Shown here in pieces: positions 22,897 through 32,434 of a DNA stretch of 64,000 nt. The translations under genes were made by a program, and so were the position numbers. Positions within the stretch are counted from its first letter, which is position 1. Every line of letters starts with the position of its first letter. Source of the DNA: Paucidesulfovibrio longus DSM 6739 (lineage in GTDB: Bacteria; Desulfobacterota; Desulfovibrionia; Desulfovibrionales; Desulfovibrionaceae); NCBI RefSeq assembly GCF_000420485.1, contig NZ_ATVA01000013.1, positions 1 to 64,000 of the forward strand, read 5' to 3'. Below the pieces are notes generated by a model. That model was given only the letters and a program-made list of their open reading frames with translations. It ran no database searches and was not told the origin of the DNA.

Positions 22897-25248
22897 TCAA
22901 AGCATGTTCACGGGATCGAGATCAAGACGAAGGCGAATGCGATTCGGATCCGGATTCCAAGCGGAAAAACGACCGAATACATCGCGCACATCACGCCAGT
23001 CCTCGGCCTTGATCAGGCAATTGTACCGCTTGCGTCCGCGCAGCACGGCCAACGGCGCAGGGGCCGGACCAAGCACCGTCACGCCCGGAGCCCTGGCCGC
23101 GCGCTGCAAGGCGGCCGCCGCATCGGACAGGAGCCGCACGTCGTCGCTGACGCTTTCAGGGCCTTCCCCCTCGACAGGAACGCTCATGCGGATCAGGCCG
23201 AGCCGAACGAACGGAGGATAACGAAATTTTTCCCGCTGGGCGATCTCACGTTCGAAAAAAGTCTCATAATCGGCTCGCAGCACATGATCCCAAAACGGAT
23301 GGCCAGGGTTGCGCGTCTGGACTAGGACCGTGCCGGGCAATGCGCCGCGCCCCGCCCGGCCCGCCACCTGAAGCAGCAGCTGATACGTCCGTTCCGCCGA
23401 ACGGTAGTCCGGCAGGTTCAGTCCCAGATCTCCGTCCGCCACAACGACCAGGGTGACATTGGGGAAATGGTGCCCCTTGGAGAGCATCTGCGTTCCCACG
23501 AGAACCTGCGCCCTCCCCTTGGCGAAATCATCCAGGATTTCCTCCAGCCTTTCCTGGCGGCGGGTGGTGTCACGGTCCATGCGCAACACGCCCGTGCCTT
23601 CGGGGAGCGCCTTTCGCAGCGTCTCTTCGAGCCGTTCCGTCCCCTCGCCCATGGGCAGGTGATTGCCGCCGCCGCATTTCCCGCAAAGCAGCGGATAGGA
23701 ATAGGATGTGCCGCAATAGTGGCAAATCAAACGTTCCCGGCTCTTGTGAAAGGTCATGGCCACATGGCAGTGCGGGCAGCGGACCACGTCGCCGCAATCG
23801 AGGCAATACATCAACGGCGCGTAGCCGCGGCGGTTGAGCATCAAAATGGCCTGACCGCCCTGCTCCACCGTGCGCGTCAGAGCGTCCAGAGTTTCCGCGG
23901 CCAGCGGCTTTTCCGGATCCTTCTGTCCGGAAATGTCCACGAGGCGGATATCGGGAAGCGTCCCTTCCCCGACCCGCTTGGTCAGGCTGACCAACGGAAG
24001 ACGTCCCTGGCGAGCGGCATGGTAGGACTTCACGTCCGGCGTTGCCGAGCCGAGCACGAGCAGGCCTCCGGACTGGCGGGTGCGGAACCACGCGATTTCC
24101 TTGGCCTGATAGGCGAGCCGCTCCTCCTGCTTGAAGCTCTCGTCGTGCTCCTCGTCCAGGATGATCAGACCGGGTCGGCGGATCGGGAGAAAAAGAGCGG
24201 AACGGGTTCCCACCACCAGCGAGGGGTGCCCGTCGGCCAGGGCCGCGAAAGCGTCGCGGCGGCGTCCCGGTGTCTGATAGCCGTGGTAAAACACGCACCT
24301 AGCCTCTGCGAAGCGCTCACGCACCGCGCGGTAAAGCCCGCAGGCCAGCGCCACCTCCGGAGCGAGCAATAGCGCGGAGCGGCCCGAAGCAAGGCATTTC
24401 TCCGCCAGCTCCAGATAAACATGCGTCTTGCCGCTTCCGGTGATGCCGTGCAGCAGCACGGTTTCTCCCTGGGGCGAATCCATGGCCTGCATGAGTTTTT
24501 GCAGTGCCGCGTCCTGCTCCTGGGAGTTGGTCAGCACATCCTCGGCGATTTCGCATGCGGGTGCGAGTTCCTCCAGCCCGGCTTCCTCCCGGCCGACGCG
24601 AATCAAGCCCGCATCCGCAAGCCGTCGCAGGACGGACCCAACATTGCCGCCGACTTCCTCGGTCAGCCGACGGCGGGTGGTCTGGCCGTTTTCCAAAAGA
24701 TACTCCAGCACTCCAAGCTGGGAAACCGCGTTGGGCCGCACTGGCCATGGCGGGTCCGCCGCAAGGCTGACAACGGTTTCTTCAGCCTCGCGTGCCGGAT
24801 TGAGATGGACGCGCATGCCGCCGTCCAGCCAGAGGGCGACCAGTTCGCGTTTTTCGTCGAGACTCAGCTTTCCAAGGGCATGGGGCGTCAGGCGCGAGGG
24901 AAAAGGCCCCTGGCTCAGGGCGAAGGTCAGCTCCGAGGTGCGCAATCCCGAAGGCAAAAGGAGGTGAAGAATGGCGCCGGGATCCGTCATCTGGCGACTG
25001 GCGAGGTTGCGCACCAGTTCCATGTAGTCTTCGTCCAGAAGCGGTTCGCGGTCCAAGGGCCAGAGAATCTGCCTTGTGGCGAACTCCGGCTTGTCGCAGG
25101 TTTGGGTGAGCACCCCGACTCGCAGCGAACGACGCACGGGAACGAGCACCCGGCAACCGGGAGCAAGGGGAGGGAACCACTCCGGGCGCTCGTAGGTGAG
25201 CACGGAATGGGGCGGTGTGGGGAGCAGAACCTGCCAATATTCAAGCAT
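22897..25248 (-). CDS. priA: Primosomal protein N' (replication restart helicase PriA)
   Basis: A 783-residue protein of normal PriA length. The N-terminal DNA-binding domain begins MLEYWQVLLPTPPHSVLTY. The helicase core has Walker A HGITGSGKTHVYLEL, Walker B LIILDEEHDESFKQE, GSATPDVKSY, and the zinc-binding cysteine cluster CLDCGDVVRCPHCH...CHYCG...CGKCGGG. The late motif QVAGRAGRG is intact. PriA restarts stalled replication forks. Its ribosome site is weak, and an 11-bp hairpin lies just ahead of the start. Confidence 0.96.
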   Translation of the reverse strand: MLEYWQVLLPTPPHSVLTYERPEWFPPLAPGCRVLVPVRRSLRVGVLTQTCDKPEFATRQILWPLDREPLLDEDYMELVRNLASRQMTDPGAILHLLLPSGLRTSELTFALSQGPFPSRLTPHALGKLSLDEKRELVALWLDGGMRVHLNPAREAEETVVSLAADPPWPVRPNAVSQLGVLEYLLENGQTTRRRLTEEVGGNVGSVLRRLADAGLIRVGREEAGLEELAPACEIAEDVLTNSQEQDAALQKLMQAMDSPQGETVLLHGITGSGKTHVYLELAEKCLASGRSALLLAPEVALACGLYRAVRERFAEARCVFYHGYQTPGRRRDAFAALADGHPSLVVGTRSALFLPIRRPGLIILDEEHDESFKQEERLAYQAKEIAWFRTRQSGGLLVLGSATPDVKSYHAARQGRLPLVSLTKRVGEGTLPDIRLVDISGQKDPEKPLAAETLDALTRTVEQGGQAILMLNRRGYAPLMYCLDCGDVVRCPHCHVAMTFHKSRERLICHYCGTSYSYPLLCGKCGGGNHLPMGEGTERLEETLRKALPEGTGVLRMDRDTTRRQERLEEILDDFAKGRAQVLVGTQMLSKGHHFPNVTLVVVADGDLGLNLPDYRSAERTYQLLLQVAGRAGRGALPGTVLVQTRNPGHPFWDHVLRADYETFFEREIAQREKFRYPPFVRLGLIRMSVPVEGEGPESVSDDVRLLSDAAAALQRAARAPGVTVLGPAPAPLAVLRGRKRYNCLIKAEDWRDVRDVFGRFSAWNPDPNRIRLRLDLDPVNML

Positions 25249-25254
25249 GATGTC

Positions 25255-25280
25255 GCGGCGGCCCGTATCCGGGCCGCCGC
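25255..25280. repeat. Perfect GC hairpin just upstream of priA
   Basis: GCGGCGGCCCG pairs perfectly with CGGGCCGCCGC over 11 bp with a 4-base loop TATC, only 6 bases before the priA ATG and 9 bases after the galU stop. It has no T run and would cover the priA ribosome-binding region. It may reduce priA translation relative to galU, or mark an RNA-processing site. Function is inferred. Confidence 0.5.
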
Positions 25281-25289
25281 TGGAAAATC

Positions 25290-26162
25290 CTATTTCAGGG
25301 GGGGGAGCAATTCGCGCAGCCGGGCCGAGATGTCCTCGTGCAGGGCATCGTCCTGGAGCGCGAAGTAGATGTTGGCCGTCAGATATTCGACCCAATCGCC
25401 CGCATCGAAACGACGCCCCTTGAGCTTGACCGCGATGAGCTTGCCGCGATCGGCAAGGCCCTGAAGCGCGTCCGTCAGCTGAATCTCGCCGCCCACGCCA
25501 GGCGTCTGATTCTCAAGAATATCGAAGATTTCCGGCAACAGAACGTAGCGCCCGATGATGGCCATGCGCGAGGGAGCCTCCGCAAGCTTGGGCTTTTCCA
25601 CGAGCTGGTTCACCCGGTACATGCCTGGGGCGAACTCTTCGCCCTGGATGATTCCGTACTTGTGGACCTTTTCATCCGGGACTTCGATAACGCCCACCAC
25701 GGCTGCGTTTTCCGCCTCGGCCGCTTCGATGAGCTGGCAGATTCCAGCGCCCTTGCCGAAGACCATGTCGTCGCCGAGCATGACGGCGAACGGCTCGTTC
25801 TTGCAGACCTCCCGCGCGCAAAGCACGGCGTGGCCGAGTCCGAGCTGCTCCTTCTGGCGCACGGCGATGACGTTGACCATGTCCGCAACGGCGCGCACTT
25901 CTGCCAGAAGCTCTGTCTTGCCGCTGCGTTCGAGAAGATTCTCCAGCAGGAAGCTGCGGTCGAAATGATCCTCGATGATCTTCTTGTTCTGGTTGGTGAC
26001 GAAGACGACGTCCTTCAGACCGGCTTCGATGCCTTCCTCGACGATATACTGAACCACGGGCTTGCGGTAGACCGGCAGCATCTCCTTGGGGATGCTCTTG
26101 GTGGCGGGCAGCGAACGCGTGCCCCAACCAGCCACGGGAATGACCACTTTTCTGACCTGCAT
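25290..26162 (-). CDS. galU: UTP-glucose-1-phosphate uridylyltransferase
   Basis: A 290-residue enzyme making UDP-glucose from glucose-1-phosphate and UTP. It shows the nucleotide-binding start VIPVAGWGTRSLPATKSIPKEMLPV, the FVTNQNKKIIEDHFD block, AVMLGDDMVFG and VGGEIQLTDAL with KGRRFDAGDWVEY. Start ATG 26162 has GGAG a few bases upstream. It sits directly after glmM, joining two sugar-nucleotide enzymes for envelope polysaccharide synthesis. Confidence 0.95.
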   Translation of the reverse strand: MQVRKVVIPVAGWGTRSLPATKSIPKEMLPVYRKPVVQYIVEEGIEAGLKDVVFVTNQNKKIIEDHFDRSFLLENLLERSGKTELLAEVRAVADMVNVIAVRQKEQLGLGHAVLCAREVCKNEPFAVMLGDDMVFGKGAGICQLIEAAEAENAAVVGVIEVPDEKVHKYGIIQGEEFAPGMYRVNQLVEKPKLAEAPSRMAIIGRYVLLPEIFDILENQTPGVGGEIQLTDALQGLADRGKLIAVKLKGRRFDAGDWVEYLTANIYFALQDDALHEDISARLRELLPPLK

Positions 26163-26192
26163 CACTCTCCTCTCCTTTTGCCGGGTGATCGG

Positions 26193-27545
26193 CTATCGCA
26201 AGCACTCCCGAAGCACTTCGCAAAGCCTGTCCGTAAGGTTCTCGACCTTGGCCTCGTCCTCTCCTTCCACCATGACGCGCGCAAGGGATTCCGTTCCGGA
26301 ATAACGCAACAGCACGCGTCCCTTGCCTTCGAGCTCCTTCTCCGCCTGGCATACCGCCTCGGCCACGGAAGGTACGGTATCAAAAGGAATCTTACGTTCC
26401 ACGCGAACATTCTTGAGCCGCTGCGGAAACAGCGTCAACAGATGCGACAGTTCGGAAAGCGGGCGCTGCTTCTCGACCATGATGCGGATGAGCTGGAGCG
26501 CCGCGAGCAGGCCGTCTCCCGTCGTGGTGTGGTTGAGGAAGATCAGATGGCCGGACTGCTCGCCGCCGAGCACCGCTCCTTCGCGGCGCATGGCCTCGAC
26601 CACGTGACGGTCGCCCACCGGAGTGCGCAGCAGACGGCAGTCGCGTTCCTCCATGAAGACTTCAAGGGCCATGTTGCTCATGACCGTGGCTACCAGGGTC
26701 TTGCTCTTGAGCTCGCCTCGGTCGAGCAGGTCTTGCGCGCATAGCGCCATGATCTGGTCGCCGTCGAGCACGTTGCCCTTTTCATCCACCACGATGAGGC
26801 GGTCCGCGTCGCCGTCCAGGGCCAGACCGATGTCCGCGCCCTCCTCGACCACGGCGGCCGCAAGCACTTCGGGATGCAACGAACCGCAATTCTCGTTGAT
26901 GTTCAGCCCGTCCGGCTCGCAGGCCAGGGTCACGACCTCGGCTCCAAGCTCGCGCAGGATGGTGGGGGCGACGTTGTACGCCGCGCCGTTGGCGCAATCC
27001 AGGACAACCTTGAGCCCGTCCAGGGTAAGATTCTGCGGAAAGCTGTTTTTCAGATAGACGATGTAGCGCCCGTTGGCGTCGACGATGCGCTTTGCCCGGC
27101 CCACGCTCTCCGGCGCGGGGAAGTCCCAGTCGGACTTGCCGGAAAGGACCATGTCCGTGATGGCCTGTTCCGCGGAGTCCGGCAGCTTGAACCCGGAACG
27201 GTCGAAGAACTTGATGCCGTTGTCGCTGAAGGGATTGTGCGAGGCCGAAATGACCACGCCGAGATCCGCACGCATGTTGCGCGTCAGAAAGGATATGGCC
27301 GGGGTCGGCAGCGGGCCGACCAGATACACGTCCATGCCCGTGGCGCAAAAGCCGGAGGTCAGCGCCGTCTCGAAGACATAGCCGGAAAGGCGCGTGTCCT
27401 TGCCGATGAGAACCTTATGCCGCTTGTTGCCGTTGCGGAAATACTGTCCTGCGGCCAGTCCGAGACGAAGGGCGATTTCCGGGGTCATGGGGAATATGTT
27501 CACCGGGCCGCGCAGGCCGTCGGTGCCGAAAAGGCGTTGATTCAT
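26193..27545 (-). CDS. glmM: Phosphoglucosamine mutase
   Basis: A 450-residue alpha-D-phosphohexomutase. It begins [16 protein letters not shown]. The active-site serine loop is [17 protein letters not shown] (phosphoserine near residue 100), the metal loop is [15 protein letters not shown], and the phosphate-binding end is [15 protein letters not shown]. It makes glucosamine-1-phosphate for peptidoglycan and LPS precursors. It follows cdaR by 28 bases. The cdaA-cdaR-glmM order is known from Gram-positives, where GlmM and CdaR modulate CdaA. Confidence 0.96.
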   Translation of the reverse strand: MNQRLFGTDGLRGPVNIFPMTPEIALRLGLAAGQYFRNGNKRHKVLIGKDTRLSGYVFETALTSGFCATGMDVYLVGPLPTPAISFLTRNMRADLGVVISASHNPFSDNGIKFFDRSGFKLPDSAEQAITDMVLSGKSDWDFPAPESVGRAKRIVDANGRYIVYLKNSFPQNLTLDGLKVVLDCANGAAYNVAPTILRELGAEVVTLACEPDGLNINENCGSLHPEVLAAAVVEEGADIGLALDGDADRLIVVDEKGNVLDGDQIMALCAQDLLDRGELKSKTLVATVMSNMALEVFMEERDCRLLRTPVGDRHVVEAMRREGAVLGGEQSGHLIFLNHTTTGDGLLAALQLIRIMVEKQRPLSELSHLLTLFPQRLKNVRVERKIPFDTVPSVAEAVCQAEKELEGKGRVLLRYSGTESLARVMVEGEDEAKVENLTDRLCEVLRECLR

Positions 27546-27572
27546 CCACAGCTCCTGCTCCGGGCGGCGCGG

Positions 27573-28490
27573 CTACTTCACTTCGCGCACGACAGCCGAA
27601 AGCTTCTCGGGGGTTTTGGATACCAGTCTGCATCCCTGAGGGAGGCTGACCCAGTAGTCCAGTTCGTGCTTGCCCGGCTTGATGTCCGGGTCGATCTTGG
27701 GGTACGCGGCGATCTCGCTGCGAAATTTGTCGTTGCGGAAAAGCGCCACCGGGCCTTCGATTTCCAGGGTGACCGTGTTGTCGGCGATCTCGACCTTGCG
27801 CCCGGTGGGCGGCTCCGCCTCGATGCTGCGGATCTTCACGGTGATCCGCTGCGTCTTGGGGCCGATCTCAAGATCCACCCGCACCAGTCCGGGCTGGGCC
27901 TTGACGGATTCAGGAAGCAGCACGGGAAGATCCTCGCTCCAGGAGCGGGGCGAATCCTCCTCGAATTGCGTGTCCATGCGCACGCGGGCCTCGTCCAGCT
28001 TCTTCAGCTCGCTGGCGGGTCCGTGCAGCTCGACGAAGGCGGGCGTGGCCCGAAGTTCGACAAGCTGAAGATCGTGATGCAGGTTGTCCGCCCCGGTCCA
28101 GTCGACGACGACCGGCACGGTTTTGACCGCCTCGCGGTCCACTGTCAAGATCAGGCGATCCGGCTTGAGCTCGACGATTTCATAGGCACGGGAGAGCGGA
28201 ACCTTGTCCGCGTCCAGGTCGATGAGATTCTCGCCGACCTTGAGCGAGCTGACGTCGAGCGGATAGGCCAGCTTTTTGAAATCCAGCGTGCCGATCATGC
28301 CCTTGGGACCGCGCACGCGCACCTCGATGTGCTTGACGAGTCCCTTTTGGATGACCAGCCCGGCCGGAGTGTTGGTCATCTCCACGGGCAGGGGAATCCA
28401 GGTCTCGACCTTTTCACGGCCCGTCACGAGATACCAGGTGGAAACGGCCAGGAGGAAGGCCACCAGCATGGTCTGCCAACGAATCGTCAT
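27573..28490 (-). CDS. cdaR: CdaR/YbbR-like regulator of the c-di-AMP synthase
   Basis: A 305-residue protein with an N-terminal membrane anchor (QTMLVAFLLAVSTWYLVTG) and an extracytoplasmic chain made of YbbR-type beta domains (WIPLPVEMTNTPAGLVIQKGLVKHIEVRVRGP; YPLDVSSLKVGENLIDLD; AQPGLVRVDLEIGPKTQRITV). YbbR proteins bind the neighbouring CdaA and tune its activity. It begins one base after the cdaA stop. Assignment rests on domain pattern plus position. Confidence 0.88.
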   Translation of the reverse strand: MTIRWQTMLVAFLLAVSTWYLVTGREKVETWIPLPVEMTNTPAGLVIQKGLVKHIEVRVRGPKGMIGTLDFKKLAYPLDVSSLKVGENLIDLDADKVPLSRAYEIVELKPDRLILTVDREAVKTVPVVVDWTGADNLHHDLQLVELRATPAFVELHGPASELKKLDEARVRMDTQFEEDSPRSWSEDLPVLLPESVKAQPGLVRVDLEIGPKTQRITVKIRSIEAEPPTGRKVEIADNTVTLEIEGPVALFRNDKFRSEIAAYPKIDPDIKPGKHELDYWVSLPQGCRLVSKTPEKLSAVVREVK

Positions 28491-28491
28491 C

Positions 28492-29241
28492 CTAGCGCTC
28501 CATCACGTTCTTGAGCACGCGCCGCAGGCGCAGCTCGTCCAGGCTGGTGGTCAGCCGACCGTTCATGGCGATGGAGACGTCGCCCGTCTCCTCGGAAACG
28601 ACCACAGAAACGGCGTCGGACTCCTCGCTGATGCCCAAGGCGGCGCGGTGGCGCGTCCCGAACACGGTCTGGCCCTTGAATTTTGTGGAAAGCGGCAGAA
28701 TGCAGGCCGCGGCGGCCAGACGGCCGGCCCGGATGACCACGGCTCCGTCATGCAGCGGAGTTTCGGTCTTGAAGATGCTCATCAGCAGTTCCTTGGATAT
28801 CCTCGCATCCACCTCGATGCCGCGCTCGACGATGTCGCCCAGGGGCACGCCGCGTTCCACGACGATGAGCGCGCCGCAACGCTTGCGGGCCATGGCTAGC
28901 ACGGCCAGCACCATTTCGTTGAGGCTCTGCTCCTCCACGGGGGTTCGCCGCCAAAACCGCCCCACGCCGATCTGGGCAAGGGCCTTGCGAATGTCGCTGC
29001 GGAAGAGAATGATGATGACCAGGAAGAACGACCCCAGGAAGTTCGTCAAAAGCCAGTTGAGCGTGAACAGCCCCAGTTCGTCCGAAACCCAATAGACCAC
29101 GAGCAGCAGCATCAGGCCATAGATGACCGCTACCGCGCGGGTGCCGCGCACAAGCAGGATCAGCTGGTAATAGACGATCGTGATGATCGCGATATCGATC
29201 ACGTCGCGCCAGGCGATCTGGAGTCCGAAAAATTCAATCAT
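28492..29241 (-). CDS. cdaA: Diadenylate cyclase CdaA
   Basis: A 249-residue membrane-bound DisA_N-domain protein. Three membrane helices occupy about residues 8-85. The catalytic domain has the essential motifs PLHDGAVVI and GTRHRAALG, which bind ATP and metal to make c-di-AMP. The gene abuts folP upstream and cdaR downstream with essentially no spacer. c-di-AMP controls K+ and osmotic balance in other bacteria; a K+ channel with RCK domain lies at 2299, though a link is speculative. Confidence 0.95.
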   Translation of the reverse strand: MIEFFGLQIAWRDVIDIAIITIVYYQLILLVRGTRAVAVIYGLMLLLVVYWVSDELGLFTLNWLLTNFLGSFFLVIIILFRSDIRKALAQIGVGRFWRRTPVEEQSLNEMVLAVLAMARKRCGALIVVERGVPLGDIVERGIEVDARISKELLMSIFKTETPLHDGAVVIRAGRLAAAACILPLSTKFKGQTVFGTRHRAALGISEESDAVSVVVSEETGDVSIAMNGRLTTSLDELRLRRVLKNVMER

Positions 29242-30114
29242 TCATGCCTGCGTCATGGCTTGAGCGAGTGTGAGGGCATGGCGGGCGGCGGCGACTTCGT
29301 GAACGCGATGCACTGCGACCCCCCGGTAACCGAGAAGAGCCGTGGCTGCCTGGGTGGCCCCGGCGCGTTGTCCCACTTCGAGTCCGAGCAGGCCCCCGAA
29401 AAGCGATTTATTGGACAACCCAATGTATACAGGTAGCCCAAACATCCCGAATCGGTCAATATCTCTTAGGATGCTCATGTTGTGCTCCAGCGTTTTGCCG
29501 AAGCCGATTCCCGGATCAAGAACGATGCGGCTTTCCGAAAGCCCGGCCTTGGTCAGGAAGTGCAGTCGTTCCTCAAAAAAAGCCAGGATTTCAGACACTA
29601 CGTCGTCGTATCGAGGCTCGATCTGCATCTCGCGCGGCAGTCCCAGGGAGTGCATGAGCACGTATCCGGGCTGCCGATCAACCAGCACGTCCAGGAGGGA
29701 CGGGTCAAAACGGCAGGCGGAAACATCGTTGATGATGGAAGCGCCTGCATCCAGACAGCGTCGGGCGACCTCGGCCTTGTTCGTATCCACGGACACGACC
29801 GGGGCCTCTCCCCCCACTCGGGGCAACTGGCTCCAGTCATGCGCCGCGAGAGCCTCCACGACCGGGACCACGCGGGATAGCTCCTCATCCAGGCTGACCA
29901 GCTCGGAAAAAGGGCGTGTGCTCTCGCCGCCCACATCCAGGATGTCTGCCCCCTCCAGGGCAAGCGAACGGCCATGGGCCACGGCCATCGCCGGATCGAA
30001 ACACTTCCCTCCGTCGTAGAACGAGTCCGGAGTAACGTTGACGATTCCGGCAACGAAAAAAGGGGCGGGTCCGAGAACCCTGCCCCTTGCGATAGTCCAT
30101 TGCTGCAATTTCAT
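29242..30114 (-). CDS. folP: Dihydropteroate synthase
   Basis: A 290-residue folate-pathway enzyme. It contains GIVNVTPDSFYDGGK (pterin site), ILDVGGESTRPF, VSVDTNKAEVARRCLDAGASIINDVSA, and the sulfonamide-type C-terminal IGLSNKSLFGGLLG...VHRVHEVAAARHAL. It condenses p-aminobenzoate with the pterin diphosphate. It lies 17 bases after ftsH and immediately before cdaA, an arrangement common in Desulfovibrionales. Confidence 0.95.
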   Translation of the reverse strand: MKLQQWTIARGRVLGPAPFFVAGIVNVTPDSFYDGGKCFDPAMAVAHGRSLALEGADILDVGGESTRPFSELVSLDEELSRVVPVVEALAAHDWSQLPRVGGEAPVVSVDTNKAEVARRCLDAGASIINDVSACRFDPSLLDVLVDRQPGYVLMHSLGLPREMQIEPRYDDVVSEILAFFEERLHFLTKAGLSESRIVLDPGIGFGKTLEHNMSILRDIDRFGMFGLPVYIGLSNKSLFGGLLGLEVGQRAGATQAATALLGYRGVAVHRVHEVAAARHALTLAQAMTQA

Positions 30115-30131
30115 CTGAGCCGAAGTCCTGA

Positions 30132-32156
30132 CTATTGCAGATTGCGTCCGCCGCCGGAGCCCTTGTCGCCCCGGCCGTCGTCCTCTTCCAGGGTGAACTC
30201 GTCGTCCTCCCCTTCCTCATCCTCGTCCTTCGGCTTTGTCTCGTCCTTGGAAGATTCCTCCACCGGAGTATACCCCGGTCCGGCATCGTCGCCGGAACCG
30301 GCATCGCCCTTCCCGTCCGAAGACTTCTTGCGCACGTCCATGGGCGGCAGCGGAGGCAAATCCTTGCCCTCCATCAGCAGGTCGATGTCCTTGCCGCTGA
30401 TGGTCTCGCGTTCGAGCAGGGCTTCGGCGATCTTGTCCAGCGATTCGCGGTTCTCGCTGATCAGCTTGCGGGCGATTTCGTGGGCCTCGTCGATGATCCG
30501 GCGCACTTCCTCGTCGATGGTTCTGGCGGTTTCCTCGCCGTAGTTGCGATTATGGACCAGCTCCTTGCCGAGGAACACGGATTCCTGGTTGTCGCCGAAG
30601 GAAAGCGGGCCGAGCTTCTCGCTCATGCCCCACTGGCAGACCATCTTGTGCGCCATTTTGGTGGCCCGCTCGATGTCGTTGGATGCTCCGGTGGTCATCT
30701 GGGCCAGGGCGATTTCCTCGGCGACGCGGCCGCCCAACAGCATGGCCAGCTGATTTTCGAGGAATTCCTTGGAGTAATTATGACGATCATCCACGGGGAG
30801 TTGCTGGGTCACGCCCAGGGCCATGCCTCGCGGAATGATGGAAACCTTGTGCACGGGATCGGTTCCGGGCAGCAGCTTGGCCACGAGGGCATGCCCCGCC
30901 TCATGGAAGGCGGTGGTGCGCTTTTCGTTCTCGCTGAGGATGACGCTGCGCCGCTCCTTGCCCATGAGAACCTTGTCCTTGGCTTCCTCGAAGTCCTTGT
31001 TTTCGACGCTGTCCTGGTTGACCTTGGCGGCGTAGAGCGCTGCCTCGTTGACGAGGTTTTCCAGGTCCGCGCCGGAAAAGCCGGGCGTTCCGCGCGCAAT
31101 GGCGCCGAGGTCCACGTCCGGAGCCAGGGGAACGCGGCGGGTGTGCACGCGAAGGATGCGCTCGCGTCCGCGCACGTCCGGAGTGGGAACCACGACCTGG
31201 CGGTCGAAGCGCCCCGGACGGAGCAGCGCCGGGTCGAGAACGTCCGGGCGGTTGGTCGCGGCGACGAGAATGACGCCCTCGTTGGACTCGAAGCCGTCCA
31301 TCTCGACAAGCAGCTGGTTCAAGGTCTGCTCGCGCTCGTCGTGGCCGCCGCCGAGCCCGGCGCCGCGCTGACGGCCCACGGCGTCGATTTCGTCGATGAA
31401 GATCAGGCAGGGAGCATTCTTCTTGCCCTGGCTGAAGAGGTCGCGCACGCGGGAAGCGCCCACGCCCACGAACATCTCCACGAAATCCGATCCGGAGATG
31501 GAAAAGAAGGGCACCCCGGCTTCGCCTGCAACGGCCCGCGCAAGAAGCGTCTTGCCCGTACCGGGAGAGCCGACAAGGAGCACGCCTTTGGGGATGCGCC
31601 CGCCGAGCCGCGTGAACTTGCGCGGTTCGCGCAGAAAATCAACGACCTCGGAGAGCTCTTCCTTGGCTTCGTCCACGCCGGCCACATCCTCGAAGGTGAC
31701 CTTGGTCATCTCCTCGTTGATCAGCCGGGCCTTGGACCTCCCGAAGGACATGGCTCCCCTGCCGCCGGAACCGCCGCCCTGCATTTGGCGCATGAAGAAA
31801 ATCCAGACGCCGATGAGCAGGAGCATGGGGAACCAGGAAACCAGCACGGTCATGTACCAGGGGGCTTCCTCGGGCGGTTCGGCGATGATCCGCACGCCGC
31901 TTTTGACCAGTTTTTCAACCAGGTTCGGATCTTCAGGGGTGAAGGTGGAGAATTTCTCTCCCTGCCCGGTGACGCCGCTGATTTCGCGGCCCTGAATCAG
32001 GACGGAATCCACGCCTCCGGCTTCGACCTTGGTCAGGAACTCGCTGTAGGGAATGCGGGTGTCCTTGACCTGGGTCTGATTCATGAGATTGAAGAGAACG
32101 ACCATCATTACTGATATGGTCGCCCAAATAAGGAGATTCTTACCGAAATTATTCAA
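30132..32156 (-). CDS. ftsH: ATP-dependent membrane protease FtsH
   Basis: A 674-residue AAA+ zinc protease. The start is TTG 32156 (GGAGG seven bases upstream), giving (M)[13 protein letters not shown], the usual N-terminus of this group; upstream codons are not conserved in type. Two membrane helices (about 7-27 and 105-130) flank a periplasmic domain. Walker [10 protein letters not shown], Walker [12 protein letters not shown], and the protease motif [11 protein letters not shown] are intact. The C-terminus is a long acidic tail (about 615-670, rich in D/E/K/S/G), typical of FtsH in this lineage but of unknown role. It degrades membrane and regulatory proteins. It is the first gene of the string down to the SH3-repeat gene. 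Confidence 0.96.
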   Translation of the reverse strand: MNNFGKNLLIWATISVMMVVLFNLMNQTQVKDTRIPYSEFLTKVEAGGVDSVLIQGREISGVTGQGEKFSTFTPEDPNLVEKLVKSGVRIIAEPPEEAPWYMTVLVSWFPMLLLIGVWIFFMRQMQGGGSGGRGAMSFGRSKARLINEEMTKVTFEDVAGVDEAKEELSEVVDFLREPRKFTRLGGRIPKGVLLVGSPGTGKTLLARAVAGEAGVPFFSISGSDFVEMFVGVGASRVRDLFSQGKKNAPCLIFIDEIDAVGRQRGAGLGGGHDEREQTLNQLLVEMDGFESNEGVILVAATNRPDVLDPALLRPGRFDRQVVVPTPDVRGRERILRVHTRRVPLAPDVDLGAIARGTPGFSGADLENLVNEAALYAAKVNQDSVENKDFEEAKDKVLMGKERRSVILSENEKRTTAFHEAGHALVAKLLPGTDPVHKVSIIPRGMALGVTQQLPVDDRHNYSKEFLENQLAMLLGGRVAEEIALAQMTTGASNDIERATKMAHKMVCQWGMSEKLGPLSFGDNQESVFLGKELVHNRNYGEETARTIDEEVRRIIDEAHEIARKLISENRESLDKIAEALLERETISGKDIDLLMEGKDLPPLPPMDVRKKSSDGKGDAGSGDDAGPGYTPVEESSKDETKPKDEDEEGEDDEFTLEEDDGRGDKGSGGGRNLQ

Positions 32157-32323
32157 GCTGGTTCCTCCGGATCGGTCCTGTGTCAAAGGCGGGTGGGGTC
32201 CCGCGCTCGTGATTCGGTCGGTGGAGAGTAATGTAACCCTCCTGCGGAAAAAGACAAGAGGGAGGTTGGAAGATTGCTGTCTTGCCGAGCCCGATTAAAA
32301 CTGATAGGCGTATTGCCCTGTCT

Positions 32324-32417
32324 GGAAGCGTATCGTCACCGGTGTGGCGCTTGGTCTTCAAAACCAATGCGTGGCAGAAATGTCACGGGCAGGTTCGACT
32401 CCTGTACGCTTCCGCCA
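32324..32417 (+). tRNA. selC: tRNA-Sec (UCA anticodon)
   Basis: A 94-base tRNA with the long acceptor/T-stem geometry of selenocysteine tRNA. The 5' strand GGAAGCG pairs with CGCTTCC before GCCA. The anticodon loop CTTCAAA gives TCA (32358-32360), which reads UGA. The long variable arm (GTGGCAG...TGTCAC) and the T-arm GCAGGTTCGACTCCTGT fit. CCA is encoded. It shows that the organism makes selenoproteins. It is convergent with the gene ending at 32435. selA and selB are not in the window. Confidence 0.95.
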
Positions 32418-32434
32418 TTCCCCTTCCGGCGCGA

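Noticed and set aside
25255-25280. A rho-independent terminator between galU and priA.
   Set aside because: The stem is good but no T run follows, and it is only six bases from a start codon.
30135-32114. A 659-residue plus-strand frame opposite ftsH.
   Set aside because: FtsH motifs are intact on the minus strand; this is a GC shadow.
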